In this document: piece after piece, positions 1 to 7,953 of the stretch
Layout: the number at the start of each line of letters is the position of its first letter
How positions within the stretch are numbered: the stretch's first letter is position 1
Origin: a bacterium
GTDB taxonomy: Bacteria; Planctomycetota; UBA1135; GCA-002686595
DNA: 64,000 nucleotides
Assembly: GCA_024226735.1 (NCBI GenBank)
Contig: JAAELL010000122.1
Location: forward strand, 1 to 64,000
Direction of reading: 5' to 3'
Notes under the pieces: generated by a model
What the model was told of the DNA's origin: nothing
What the model saw: only the letters and a program-made list of their open reading frames with translations
Database searches by the model: none
Position numbers and translations under genes: made by a program

Positions 1-113
1 ACCAGAGCCACCCGGATCGCCGTCCGGGGAAGGGAACCAGAGCCAGCGCCTCGACCGCAGCGGCCGGCTCTCGCGCGCAGCGCACCGTTGGGTCAGGAGC
101 GGGCCTGCGCCGA

Positions 114-138
114 CGATCTGGCGGAGAAAGCCAGATCG
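114..138 (-). terminator. Hairpin downstream of the small secreted protein gene
   Basis: A perfect 9-bp stem (cgatctggc / gccagatcg) with a 7-nt loop lies 19 nt beyond the stop of the minus-strand gene at 158-505. There is no U-run, so it could be a Rho-assisted or 3'-protective hairpin rather than a classic intrinsic terminator. Confidence 0.4.
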
Positions 139-157
139 CTACGGATTCTCACCGCCA

Positions 158-505
158 TCAACACATGTGCCGCGCGTCGGCTTGAACGAGCTCCCACCCC
201 TCGGCGCCGAGTGAGTTGAGCAGGTCCTCGCTCTTCTTCGCGAGCTGCTCGTCGGCGCCCTTCGCGACCCCGAGCAGGCCTTCCATCAAGCTCTCGCTCC
301 CTTGCGCGTCGTCGAGTGCCTTCTTCAGGTACTCGAGGCCCTTGCCGTGCAGCTCGGCGATGCCGACGACGCGGTACTCCCACGGGCCGAAGTGGACGGC
401 CCGCGCGGGCGGAGCCTCGGCCGTCGTGGCGTCCTGCGACGCGCCCCAGACGAGCGCGAGCGGGGTGACGAGCAGGAGAGCGGCGGCGGCTGTGTGGATG
501 TGCAT
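158..505 (-). CDS. Small secreted DUF4177-like protein
   Basis: A 115-aa protein. The start at 505 is preferred over an upstream in-frame extension because GGAGGA stands just before this ATG and the protein then opens with a clean signal peptide (about residues 1-22, Ala/Leu-rich). The mature part begins with a WEYRVV segment and ends with LGAEGWELV, the two halves of the DUF4177 pattern, a small fold of unknown role in many bacteria. Between them is a charged helical stretch rich in Lys, Glu and Asp. It is probably exported to the periplasm. No function can be assigned. It stands alone, with a hairpin after its stop. Confidence 0.7.
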   Translation of the reverse strand: MHIHTAAAALLLVTPLALVWGASQDATTAEAPPARAVHFGPWEYRVVGIAELHGKGLEYLKKALDDAQGSESLMEGLLGVAKGADEQLAKKSEDLLNSLGAEGWELVQADARHMC

Positions 506-571
506 GGATTCCTCCGGATAGGGCTTACCGATCCTCATGCGTACACGCGCGGCGATCTGTCGGCATTCACG

Positions 572-604
572 AAAAAAGCCCCCGGGGGGCGGGGGCTTCG
601 TTTT
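572..604 (-). terminator. Intrinsic terminator, strongest on minus strand
   Basis: An 8-bp GC stem (agcccccg / cgggggct) with a G5 loop. Read on the minus strand it is followed by six U; on the plus strand by a weaker T-rich tail. It sits 76 nt beyond the stop of the CTD remnant at 680-730, so it probably ended the transcript of the gene now lost there. Confidence 0.7.
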
Positions 605-679
605 CGTCTCGGTGGGGTGGGGAGTTGCGGCGGTGCCATGCGATTCCCGACGCACCCCCCGCACCCCAGTTCTGCTCCT

Positions 680-730
680 TCAGGGCTGGAACGTCACCGC
701 GCACCCGTTGCTGAAGTTCGACGTGGTGCC
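680..730 (-). pseudogene. Remnant 3' end of a CTD-bearing secreted protein gene
   Basis: Read on the minus strand, these bases encode AAGTTSNFSNGCAVTFQP and a stop. This is the last strand of the C-terminal domain seen in several complete proteins here (compare TSNFTDGLTILFQ at 7954). Upstream of it, the minus strand is simply the antisense of a sigma-factor gene, so the rest of this gene is missing. The expected strong terminator is still in place downstream (572-604). The junction lies at about 725-735. Confidence 0.6.
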
Positions 731-1144
731 TGCCGCGAAGTCCTCACCCACGCGGATCGCTTCCAGCACCCCAGCGAAGGCGCGTTTCGCCGCTGGCTCT
801 TCACGACGGCGCTGCGCAAGCTCTCGAACCGCCGCGACCACCTCTTGGCAGAACGCCGCGACGTCGGCCGCAACGTGCACGGCCAAGAGGCCGAAGGCTC
901 CCTGCTGCAGGCCTACGCCCGCATCGCGACCCCGAGCCAGCACGCGTCCGTACGCGAACAGCTCGAGCGGGTCGAGACGGCCATGCAGGCACTCTCCGAC
1001 GACGAGCGCAGCGTCGTGGTCCTCGCGCGCATCGTCGGCCTCTCGCAGGCGGAGATCGCCGAGGAGCTCGGGGTGACCAAGGGGGCGGTGCGCATGCGGC
1101 TGCACCGCGCGCTGGCGAAGCTGGCGGTGACGCTGGAGGATTGA
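731..1144 (+). pseudogene. 5'-truncated ECF sigma factor
   Basis: The encoded piece starts abruptly at CREVLTHADRFQHPSEGAF, which is mid region 2 of planctomycete ECF sigma factors, and runs through a complete region 4 (LSDDERSVVVLARIVGLSQ, then the EELGVTKGAVRMRLHR helix-turn-helix) to a stop at 1144. About 60 N-terminal residues with the start of region 2 are missing. The frame stays open upstream to an ATG at 638, but that stretch is antisense to the CTD remnant and has no sigma homology. It is most likely dead after a deletion or rearrangement, unless the junction is an assembly error. Confidence 0.65.
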
Positions 1145-1175
1145 GCTCCGATGCCGAGGATCTCGCGCTCCGGTC

Positions 1176-3134
1176 CTACCGGAACACGACGGACACCGCA
1201 TCGGTGAAGTTCGAAGTCGGCGCCGGGTGCAGCTCCCGGAACCACGCCGTGAAGTGCCAGGTCGCTCCCGCCACGACCGCCCGCGGTGGGTTGGTCGGGA
1301 CGCCCGTCAGGTCGACCGTGATCGCGAGCTCGCCCGCTGGTCCGGAGTCCTGGGCCTGTGAAGTGAAGCGTCCGACGTTGCCCACCACGCAGAGGTTGCC
1401 CTGGCTGCCGCCGGGGGTCGGGACGAAGCCGCTCGTCTCGCTCGCGAGGAAGTAGCCGACCTGGTTGGGGGGGATCTGCGAGGCCGTCAGCTCGAAGAGG
1501 TCGAGGGTCGCCACGTCGCTGCCGCAGGCGCGAATCTCGCCGGGGTGACCGGTCGTGTTGATCACGGCGGGCGTGCAGTACCTCGTCCCGATGTCCGGAC
1601 AGCAGTCGTCCGCGACGTGGTTTCCTCCCAGGTCGGTCCAGGGGGCGACGATCTGGTCGGGGCTGTTGCCGCACACGATGCTGTCCGCCAGCGCTAGCGA
1701 GCCGAGGGACGACCACCGGATCCCACCCCCACCTCCGGGCGCGGCGTTGCCCCGGACGGTGCATCGCCTGGCGGTGAGCGTGGCGTTGTTGATGTAGATG
1801 CCGCCGGCGCGCAGAGCCGTGTTGTCGGCGAACGTGGTGTCGCGAATCTCTCCGATTCCGGCGCAGGAGATGCCGCCACCCCATGCCAAGGACGAGCTCG
1901 AGCCCACCGCCCGGTTGCGCTCGAATCGGCAGAGCGCCACGGTCATCGTCCCGGACGCCACGACGCGCGCTCCGGCGCCGGCGTCGGCGACGTTCTCGCG
2001 GAAGGTGCACGCCGTCATGTTCAACGTGCCGCCCTGCACCGCGATGCCTCCGCCGCCGGCTCGCCGCGCCAGGTTCCGGTCGAACCTGCAGCCGGTGACG
2101 ACGATGCCGTGGTCGGCCGAGCTCGCGTGCAGCAGGGCCCCGCCGCCCCGGTGCGAGGCCGTGTTGCCGATGAAGACGCAGTCGACGAGGGTCGTGTCGT
2201 CGCTGTGGATCCAGGCGCCGCCGCCGAAGCTGGCCTTGTTGCCCGTGAAGGTGCACCCCGACAACGTCGCAGCGGCGGAGTGATCGACGTACAGCCCGCC
2301 GCCGAGGCGGTCGAGGGAGTTGCCCGTGAACGAGCAGGCGTCGAACGCCGCCGCGCCTCCCAGGTGCCGCACGCCTCCGCCGACGTTCGCACGGAACGCG
2401 CAGCCCGTCACGTCGACGTTGCTCGCCGAGCCCGTGACGAGCAGACCCCCGCCGCGGCCGACCGGCCCTGCCGTGTTGTCGCGGATGGTGCAGCCCGCCA
2501 GTGTCAGCGCGCTGCTCTGCGACCAGAGGCCGCCTCCTCCGCCCGCCGTGACGTTTCCGGTGAAGGTGCAGCCGGTGACCACCGGAGCGCCCGCTTCGAC
2601 GAACATCCCGGCGCCGTCGTCCGCCGTGTTCGAGTCGAGCACGCAGAGCTGAACGAGCGCACTGCTTCGGTCGTTGTACATCCCGCCGCCGGCGAAGCTG
2701 GACGCATTGTTTCTGAACGTGCACAGCCGTACGGTCGGAGCGCTGGCGACGCTGCGCATCCCCCCGCCCTGTGCGCCGTTCCCGCCCGTGATGACGAACC
2801 CGCTCAAGACCGTGTCCGGCCCCTCACCGGACGCGCACACGACGACCGTCCCGGCGCCGCCCCCGTCGATCACGGTCGACGCGACGACGGCGGGGTCCGA
2901 GGGGTCGCTGCTCCGCACGGTGATCGCCTTGCCCAGAAAGTCGATGTTCTCGACGTAGGTCCCCGGGGCGACGACGACTTCCTCGCCGGCGACCGCCGCA
3001 TCGATGCCGGCCTGAATCGTCGGCTGATCCGCGGGCACGTGGATCGTCTGCGCGACGCCAGGCGCGACTGCGGCCGACGCTGCGAGCGCGGCGCAGATCC
3101 AGCGCAGGCTCGACCCGGACTCCGTCAGCGGCAT
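1176..3134 (-). CDS. Secreted right-handed beta-helix protein with CTD
   Basis: A 652-aa protein. The ATG at 3134 has AGGAGG 7 nt upstream and opens a signal peptide (about 1-29, ending PGVAQ). Residues about 35-480 are right-handed beta-helix coils. Early coils carry the IHVPADQPTIQAGIDAA and VVVAPGTYVENI motifs, then come roughly a dozen repeats of the type C-x-F-x-x-N-x-A-x-x-x-GGG. Residues about 516-652 are the CTD: YCTPAV, GGSQGNLCVVGNVGRF, WHFTAWFRE, TSNFTDAVSVVF. It probably binds or displays at the cell surface; no catalytic residues are apparent. The stop faces the truncated sigma gene. I infer that the CTD is a secretion or anchoring module. Confidence 0.85.
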   Translation of the reverse strand: MPLTESGSSLRWICAALAASAAVAPGVAQTIHVPADQPTIQAGIDAAVAGEEVVVAPGTYVENIDFLGKAITVRSSDPSDPAVVASTVIDGGGAGTVVVCASGEGPDTVLSGFVITGGNGAQGGGMRSVASAPTVRLCTFRNNASSFAGGGMYNDRSSALVQLCVLDSNTADDGAGMFVEAGAPVVTGCTFTGNVTAGGGGGLWSQSSALTLAGCTIRDNTAGPVGRGGGLLVTGSASNVDVTGCAFRANVGGGVRHLGGAAAFDACSFTGNSLDRLGGGLYVDHSAAATLSGCTFTGNKASFGGGAWIHSDDTTLVDCVFIGNTASHRGGGALLHASSADHGIVVTGCRFDRNLARRAGGGGIAVQGGTLNMTACTFRENVADAGAGARVVASGTMTVALCRFERNRAVGSSSSLAWGGGISCAGIGEIRDTTFADNTALRAGGIYINNATLTARRCTVRGNAAPGGGGGIRWSSLGSLALADSIVCGNSPDQIVAPWTDLGGNHVADDCCPDIGTRYCTPAVINTTGHPGEIRACGSDVATLDLFELTASQIPPNQVGYFLASETSGFVPTPGGSQGNLCVVGNVGRFTSQAQDSGPAGELAITVDLTGVPTNPPRAVVAGATWHFTAWFRELHPAPTSNFTDAVSVVFR

Positions 3135-3203
3135 GAGAACCTCCTCCTTCGAATCAGCCATCTCTGCACGTGCGTCCGATGTGCGCAAGTATCCTCTTCC
3201 TTC

Positions 3204-3728
3204 GTGAACGAGCTCGTCCTCAACGAAGAGCACTACGAGAAGGTCATCAACGGCGTCCTGTGCCAGGCCCAGCGCTTCCTGTGGCTCGTCACCGCGGACA
3301 TCAAGGACCTGCACGTCGAAGGCCCGGGTGGCCGGTACATCCCGCTCCTCTCCGTCCTCGCCGACCTCGTCGACGAGGGGGTCGAGATCCGGCTGGTGCA
3401 CGCCAAGGAGCCCGGCCCCGCGTTCCGTGAGGACTTCGACCGCTTCCCCGCGTTGATCGAGAGCGAGCGCTTCGAGCGGATTCTCTGTCCGCGGATGCAC
3501 ATGAAGGCGGTGATCGCCGACGGCCGCGTCGCCTACATCGGGTCGGCCAACCTGACGGGCGCTGGCCTGGGGGCGAAGTCGCCGACGCGCCGCAACTTCG
3601 AGGCGGGCATCCTGACCGACGAGGCGGAGACGATCGAGACGCTGATGGCGGAGCTCGACAAGCTGTACCTCGGGCAGCACTGCGGGGACTGCGGGCGGCG
3701 GGAGCACTGCCCGGATCCGATCGCGTAG
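3204..3728 (+). CDS. Single-HKD phospholipase D-like protein
   Basis: A 174-aa protein with one PLD/HKD motif: H99-x-K101-x4-D106 in RMHMKAVIADG, then GSAN (N116) and E133. Full PLD enzymes have two HKD motifs, so a single copy suggests an obligate dimer as in Nuc-type nucleases, or a PLD-like nuclease fused to other proteins elsewhere. The C-terminus has a cysteine cluster (HCGDCGRREHC, 159-169) that could bind metal. The start is a GTG at 3204 with no clear Shine-Dalgarno. There is no signal peptide, so it is probably cytoplasmic. It is transcribed divergently from the beta-helix gene, 69 nt away. Substrate unknown: phosphodiester of DNA or lipid. Confidence 0.75.
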   Translation: MNELVLNEEHYEKVINGVLCQAQRFLWLVTADIKDLHVEGPGGRYIPLLSVLADLVDEGVEIRLVHAKEPGPAFREDFDRFPALIESERFERILCPRMHMKAVIADGRVAYIGSANLTGAGLGAKSPTRRNFEAGILTDEAETIETLMAELDKLYLGQHCGDCGRREHCPDPIA

Positions 3729-3732
3729 CGGC

Positions 3733-4947
3733 TCACTGCCCGACGAGCTCGGACGCCTCGAGGTAGCGCGCCACCTCGCGCGCCGAAAGGTCCTGGCAGC
3801 GCGCGTTCCAGTGCACGTCCCGGTAGCTGACGAACAGCGTCCTCGGATCGTTCGCCGCGAACAGGTCGAACAGCGAGAGCGCCGGCACGCCCGCCTCGGT
3901 CAGGATCGTGAGCTGCACGTCCGAGAGCGTGCGCGGGTCGTACTCCGGCCAGATCACCGGGTCGACGCGGATCTGGAAGTTCGGGTCGAGGTCGACGGCC
4001 GAGGGCACGACGACCCCGGCGAGCGGGACGTTCGCGGCGGCGCACACCTCGCGAAAGCGCGCGACGAGCGCGGCGAGCAGGCGCTTCTTGTACACGGTCG
4101 ACGGCCAGTCGGGCTGCAGCGCCACGTCCGCGTCGTAGTAGTCGTGCAGCGCGGTGTACACCAACGGATCGCGGTCTTCGACGTGCGAGCGATACTCGTC
4201 CTGCAGGCCGCCTTGGCCACCCTGTCCGTGGAGATAGAGGTTGATGTAGGGGTAGTCGGTCCCACGCGGCGCCTCCGCGGCGCGGCGTGTGTCGGTGAAG
4301 AAGCGTACGAGGCGTACGAGAGCGAGCTCGCTCGAATCGCGCTCGAGGCCGGCGAACTTGGCGGCCAGCGGTGGACCGATCGCGTACTCGGAGTCGACCA
4401 GCTCCCCGGCATCGTCGAGCAGGAACATCTTGTTGCGCATCAGGTCGCCGAAGTCGTTGTGGGCGCACAGGACCAACACGACGAGGTCGGCGTCGAGCGC
4501 GGGCAGCTCGCGCTCGAGGCGCTTCAGCACCTGGTCGGGGCCGTAGCCGCTGACGCCGGCGTTGACCGTTTCGACCGGACGCCCCAGCGACTCGGTGAGG
4601 TGCACGGCCAGGCGCTCGACGAACGTCTGTTCCAGGCGCACGTTCTCGGCCATGACGAGCGAGTCGCCGAACACGGCGACGCGCAGGCGCGACTTGGGCT
4701 CGTCGAGCTCTGCTCCGCGGAAGCCGCGCGCGTTGACGTGCACGAGAATGCGCTCGCCGCCGGCTTCGGCGGGCATCGGCAAGATCTTGCGCGTGCTCGG
4801 GATCGGTGCGTAGAGGAGCTCCTCGTCGAGCGCGAGGTTCAGCTTGCGCACCGGGAACCAGCGCTCGAGCGCGAGCTCCGCCGCAGCGAGCGCCAGCGCC
4901 GTCGCGACAAGAGCCAAGAACAGCTTGCGCGGGAGCCTCTTCGGCAT
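3733..4947 (-). CDS. Membrane-anchored SGNH/GDSL-like hydrolase
   Basis: A 404-aa protein. After an uncleaved-looking N-terminal segment (LFLALVATALALAAAELAL, 9-27) it has the SGNH blocks: AVFGDSLVMAENV with the nucleophile Ser96, an AHNDFGD block III, and near the end YRDVHWN (D377, H379) giving the acid and base. This is a periplasmic esterase, lipase or acetyl-handling hydrolase of the family that includes AlgJ/AlgX-like acyltransferases. ATG 4947 is chosen because the longer reading frame upstream is antisense-like Arg-rich sequence. The gene starts 8 nt after the aldo/keto reductase stop, so the two are probably co-transcribed. Confidence 0.8.
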   Translation of the reverse strand: MPKRLPRKLFLALVATALALAAAELALERWFPVRKLNLALDEELLYAPIPSTRKILPMPAEAGGERILVHVNARGFRGAELDEPKSRLRVAVFGDSLVMAENVRLEQTFVERLAVHLTESLGRPVETVNAGVSGYGPDQVLKRLERELPALDADLVVLVLCAHNDFGDLMRNKMFLLDDAGELVDSEYAIGPPLAAKFAGLERDSSELALVRLVRFFTDTRRAAEAPRGTDYPYINLYLHGQGGQGGLQDEYRSHVEDRDPLVYTALHDYYDADVALQPDWPSTVYKKRLLAALVARFREVCAAANVPLAGVVVPSAVDLDPNFQIRVDPVIWPEYDPRTLSDVQLTILTEAGVPALSLFDLFAANDPRTLFVSYRDVHWNARCQDLSAREVARYLEASELVGQ

Positions 4948-4955
4948 GCTGGCGA

Positions 4956-5897
4956 TCAGTCGCCCGCGGGGAAGAGTGCGTCGATCTTGCGCGCGACCTC
5001 GTCCGGCAGCTCGATCTCGGCCGCCTTCACGTTGGCCGCGACCTGTGCCGCGTCGGTCGCGCCGGTGATGACGCAGGAGATCGCGGGCCGCGTGAGGATC
5101 CAGGCGAGCGCGAGCTGTCCCGGCTCGACGCTCATCTCCGCGGCGAGACCGCAGAACGCGCGCACGCGGTCGAGGTTGTCGTCGGTCAACTTGCCCTCGA
5201 GCCACTTCGTCTCGGCGCCGCGGCTGCCGGCGGGCACGCCGTCGTTGTACTTGCCCGTCAGAATCCCGCCGGCGAGCGGGCTCCAGACGACGAGCCCCAT
5301 CCCGAGGCGCTCGGCCGCCGGCATCACGTCCGCCTCGATGCTGCGCTCGAGCAGGTTGTACTCGGGCTGCTCGACGCGCGGCGCGTACAGGCCGCGATGG
5401 TCGGCGAGGTCGTGCGCGCGCTGCAGCGTCGCGGCGGGGAACACGCTCGTCCCCCAGTACAGGACCTTGCCCTGGTGCACGAGGTCGTCCATCGCCCGCG
5501 CGGTCTCCTCCAGCGGCGTCTCGGGGTCCGGCCGGTGGCAGAAGTAGATGTCGAGGTAGTCGGTCCTGAGGTTGCGCAGCGACCGGTCGACGCTCTCCAT
5601 GATGTGCTTGCGCGAGAGCCCGCGGTCATTGGGGCCGTCGCTCATCTTCCCGAACACCTTGCTCGAGATGACGAGCTCGGAGCGCTCGTAGTCCTCGAGC
5701 GCCACGCCCGCGACGCGCTCCGCCTCGCCGCGCGCGTAGACATCGGCGAGGTCGATGAAGTTGATCCCGGCCTCGATCGAGGCCCGCAGCACCGCCTTCG
5801 ACGCCTCGTAGTCGCTCTTGGCGCCGAAGTTGACCCAGCCGCCAATGGACACGGCGCTGATCCTGAGACCGCTGCGACCGACGCTGCGGTACTGCAT
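4956..5897 (-). CDS. Aldo/keto reductase (Kv-beta/YghZ type)
   Basis: A 313-aa NADPH-dependent oxidoreductase of the aldo/keto reductase superfamily with a (beta/alpha)8 barrel. The catalytic tetrad is visible: D49 and Y54 in FIDLADVYARG, K80 in VISSKVFGK, H121 in YFCHRPDPETPLEE. The C-terminal VITGATDAAQVAANVKA segment binds the cofactor phosphate. The NERSI-like ending and VEQPEYNLLER motif resemble the voltage-gated-channel beta/AKR6 and YghZ branch. It is cytoplasmic. The substrate cannot be told from sequence; it could be a methylglyoxal or sugar aldehyde reductase. It lies directly upstream of the SGNH hydrolase. Confidence 0.9.
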   Translation of the reverse strand: MQYRSVGRSGLRISAVSIGGWVNFGAKSDYEASKAVLRASIEAGINFIDLADVYARGEAERVAGVALEDYERSELVISSKVFGKMSDGPNDRGLSRKHIMESVDRSLRNLRTDYLDIYFCHRPDPETPLEETARAMDDLVHQGKVLYWGTSVFPAATLQRAHDLADHRGLYAPRVEQPEYNLLERSIEADVMPAAERLGMGLVVWSPLAGGILTGKYNDGVPAGSRGAETKWLEGKLTDDNLDRVRAFCGLAAEMSVEPGQLALAWILTRPAISCVITGATDAAQVAANVKAAEIELPDEVARKIDALFPAGD

Positions 5898-5911
5898 GGG
5901 GTGATCTTTCT

Positions 5912-7783
5912 CTACGGGACGAACGTGATCCGCAGGCCGTCGGACGTGTCGAAGCCCGGCGGGCCGGCCGGGTTGTCTCGGAACCAAGCCTGGAAGTTCC
6001 AGGTCGAGCCAGCCGAGATGATAGCGGCTTGCTGCGGCGGGTTCGTCACGTCGAGCTGGAAGCGCAGCTCGCCCTGGTTGGCCAGGACGGCCGGGAACAG
6101 GCGGAAGAGCGGCAGCTCGACGCAGCGCACCCCGTGCCCGAACGGAACGCTGGTCGCGTCCGCGCCGTAGAAGAAGATCCCGAAGTCGGCCGGGACGACC
6201 GCGGCGACCAGCTCGAGGTCGTTGGCCGCGATGCTTGAGGAGCCCGTGTGGGACATCACCGCCGCGGAGCCGGTGGAGTTGGGACCGCTCGAGCAGTAGT
6301 TCTCGAACGACGCGTCCGGCAGCTGGATCAGCTCGATCGCGTTGACCATCGGACGGCCGTTGACGCGTTCGAAGCACACCAGCGTCGCGCCGCCGTTCGA
6401 GTAGTAGTCGTACTGGCGCACCAGCGCCGCGCCCTGGCCGACCAACTGGGCGACGTCGAGATCCGACTCGCGAATCGAGCCTTCGATCCGAATGTCGAAG
6501 ACGCGAGCTCCAGGCACCGCGCCGTCGATCTCCGCGAAGTGCATGCGTAGGCGGTACGGGCCGGGGTTGGTCGTGAATCGGTAGACCAGGAGGTTCGGGT
6601 CTCCGTTCGGGGCGGTGCGCGCCGTGCGGTAGAGCTCGTCGTCGTCCGTTCCCGTGATGTCGGGGATCGAGACGTTCGAGAGCTCTTCACCCGCGAAGTA
6701 GTTGAAGTCGTCGCACCACTCGAGCCCGGACGACGGCGAGGTGAACACGTCACCGGCGGAGTTGATGCGCAGCGCCTCGCCGTACAGATCAGTCTTGTGC
6801 CGGCGCAAGGTCTGCGTCGACGCGCTCAGGCTGCTCGTCGCACCAGCGGTGACGTAGACGTAGTCGTCGATCGCCGCGGCCCCGACGCCGAAGAGACGGC
6901 GCGGGATGGCCGGCAGCGCCTCCCACGTGTTCGTCGCAGGGTCGTACGCGGTCATGTCCGAGATGGTCGGGAACCCGATCGGGAACGACTTGCCGCCCGT
7001 GACGACGATCTTGCCGTCCAGCACGAAGATGCCCGTCTCGTGGTGCGAGACCGGATCGGGCAGGGGTTGCACGGTGGTCCATGCGTCCGTCAGCGGGTCG
7101 TAGCTCTGCACGAGCGTCTGGTCGACCGGGTTGACGTCGTGGTTGAACTGACCGCCGATCGCGTAGAGCTTGCCTCCGAACGCCGTGCCCGCCAGGTGGC
7201 AGCGCGGCTGCGGCAACGGCGCCAGCGTCGACCATCCGCCGCCGGGGTTGTCGAGGTCGAGCACGAGGTGATCGCTCGACATCGTGTTGCGATCCGCCTC
7301 GACGCCGCCGTAGTAGTGCAGGTTGCGTCCGAACCGCGCCGCCACTCCACCCGCGACGAGCTTGGGCAGCGAGGGACCGGCGCCCCATTGGTCGAGGTCG
7401 ACGTCGTAGAGCCACACGCGGTCGGTCGCCGTGCCAGGGTCGTCGCCGTTGAACCCGCCGACGACCCAGACCGTGCGGTCGTCCAGCGCCGCGCCGATGT
7501 GGGTGACCGCGACGGGCATCGGCGCCTTCGCCGACCAGCTGTCCGCCACCGGGTCGTAGGCGTTGACGCTCGTCGTCGCCTGGATCGCGGTATTGCGGAA
7601 CCCGCCGAACATGTACATCTGCCCGTCGATGACGACGGGCGGACCCTCGTAGCGCGGTTGTGGGCTCGGGGTGAGCGTCTCCCAAACGCAAGCTGTGCGC
7701 TGCGCAGCGCACGGAGCGGCGATGACCAAGAAAGACAACAGCGATGCGGGCGCAGCAACGCGCAGGGCGATCGTTCGATTCAC
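5912..7783 (-). CDS. Secreted Kelch-repeat/malectin protein with CTD subtype B
   Basis: A 623-aa protein if the GTG at 7783 is used; an ATG at 7837 would add 18 residues before the signal peptide. The signal peptide (VNRTIALRV...APCAAQ) is followed by six Kelch blades (GQMYMFGGF, RTVWVVGGF, GKLYAIGGQ, GKIVVTGGK and others) and then a malectin-like carbohydrate-binding domain (LRINSAGD...YRLRMHFAEID, VFDIRIEG). The end is a variant CTD: YCSSGPNSTGS, FGIFFYGAD, FGHGVRCVEL, STWNFQAWFRD, DTSDGLRITFV. The Cys-bearing VRC block replaces GSQGxLCL of the commoner type. It is probably surface-exposed and glycan-binding. Confidence 0.85.
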   Translation of the reverse strand: MNRTIALRVAAPASLLSFLVIAAPCAAQRTACVWETLTPSPQPRYEGPPVVIDGQMYMFGGFRNTAIQATTSVNAYDPVADSWSAKAPMPVAVTHIGAALDDRTVWVVGGFNGDDPGTATDRVWLYDVDLDQWGAGPSLPKLVAGGVAARFGRNLHYYGGVEADRNTMSSDHLVLDLDNPGGGWSTLAPLPQPRCHLAGTAFGGKLYAIGGQFNHDVNPVDQTLVQSYDPLTDAWTTVQPLPDPVSHHETGIFVLDGKIVVTGGKSFPIGFPTISDMTAYDPATNTWEALPAIPRRLFGVGAAAIDDYVYVTAGATSSLSASTQTLRRHKTDLYGEALRINSAGDVFTSPSSGLEWCDDFNYFAGEELSNVSIPDITGTDDDELYRTARTAPNGDPNLLVYRFTTNPGPYRLRMHFAEIDGAVPGARVFDIRIEGSIRESDLDVAQLVGQGAALVRQYDYYSNGGATLVCFERVNGRPMVNAIELIQLPDASFENYCSSGPNSTGSAAVMSHTGSSSIAANDLELVAAVVPADFGIFFYGADATSVPFGHGVRCVELPLFRLFPAVLANQGELRFQLDVTNPPQQAAIISAGSTWNFQAWFRDNPAGPPGFDTSDGLRITFVP

Positions 7784-7953
7784 GGCGCTTGATTCCGAGA
7801 GTGCAAGGAAGCGGTCGGGAAGGTGGGGCAGCATCATAGCGCGCGCCGCGCGCGGCGAGCGTTCGGAGGCCCTGGCCACAATGCGTAGTCGCCGCGACCC
7901 GTATTCCCAGATTGGGATTCCGCGAGATGCCGAATCGGACCGGCGGCCGGGAT

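Noticed and set aside
302-730. N-terminal extension of the truncated sigma factor
   Set aside because: The open frame is antisense to the DUF4177-like gene and the CTD remnant and has no region 2 sequence.
2109-3203. Upstream part of the plus-strand frame that contains the PLD gene
   Set aside because: This part is antisense to the beta-helix gene and Arg/Ala-rich; only the portion from GTG 3204 has homology.
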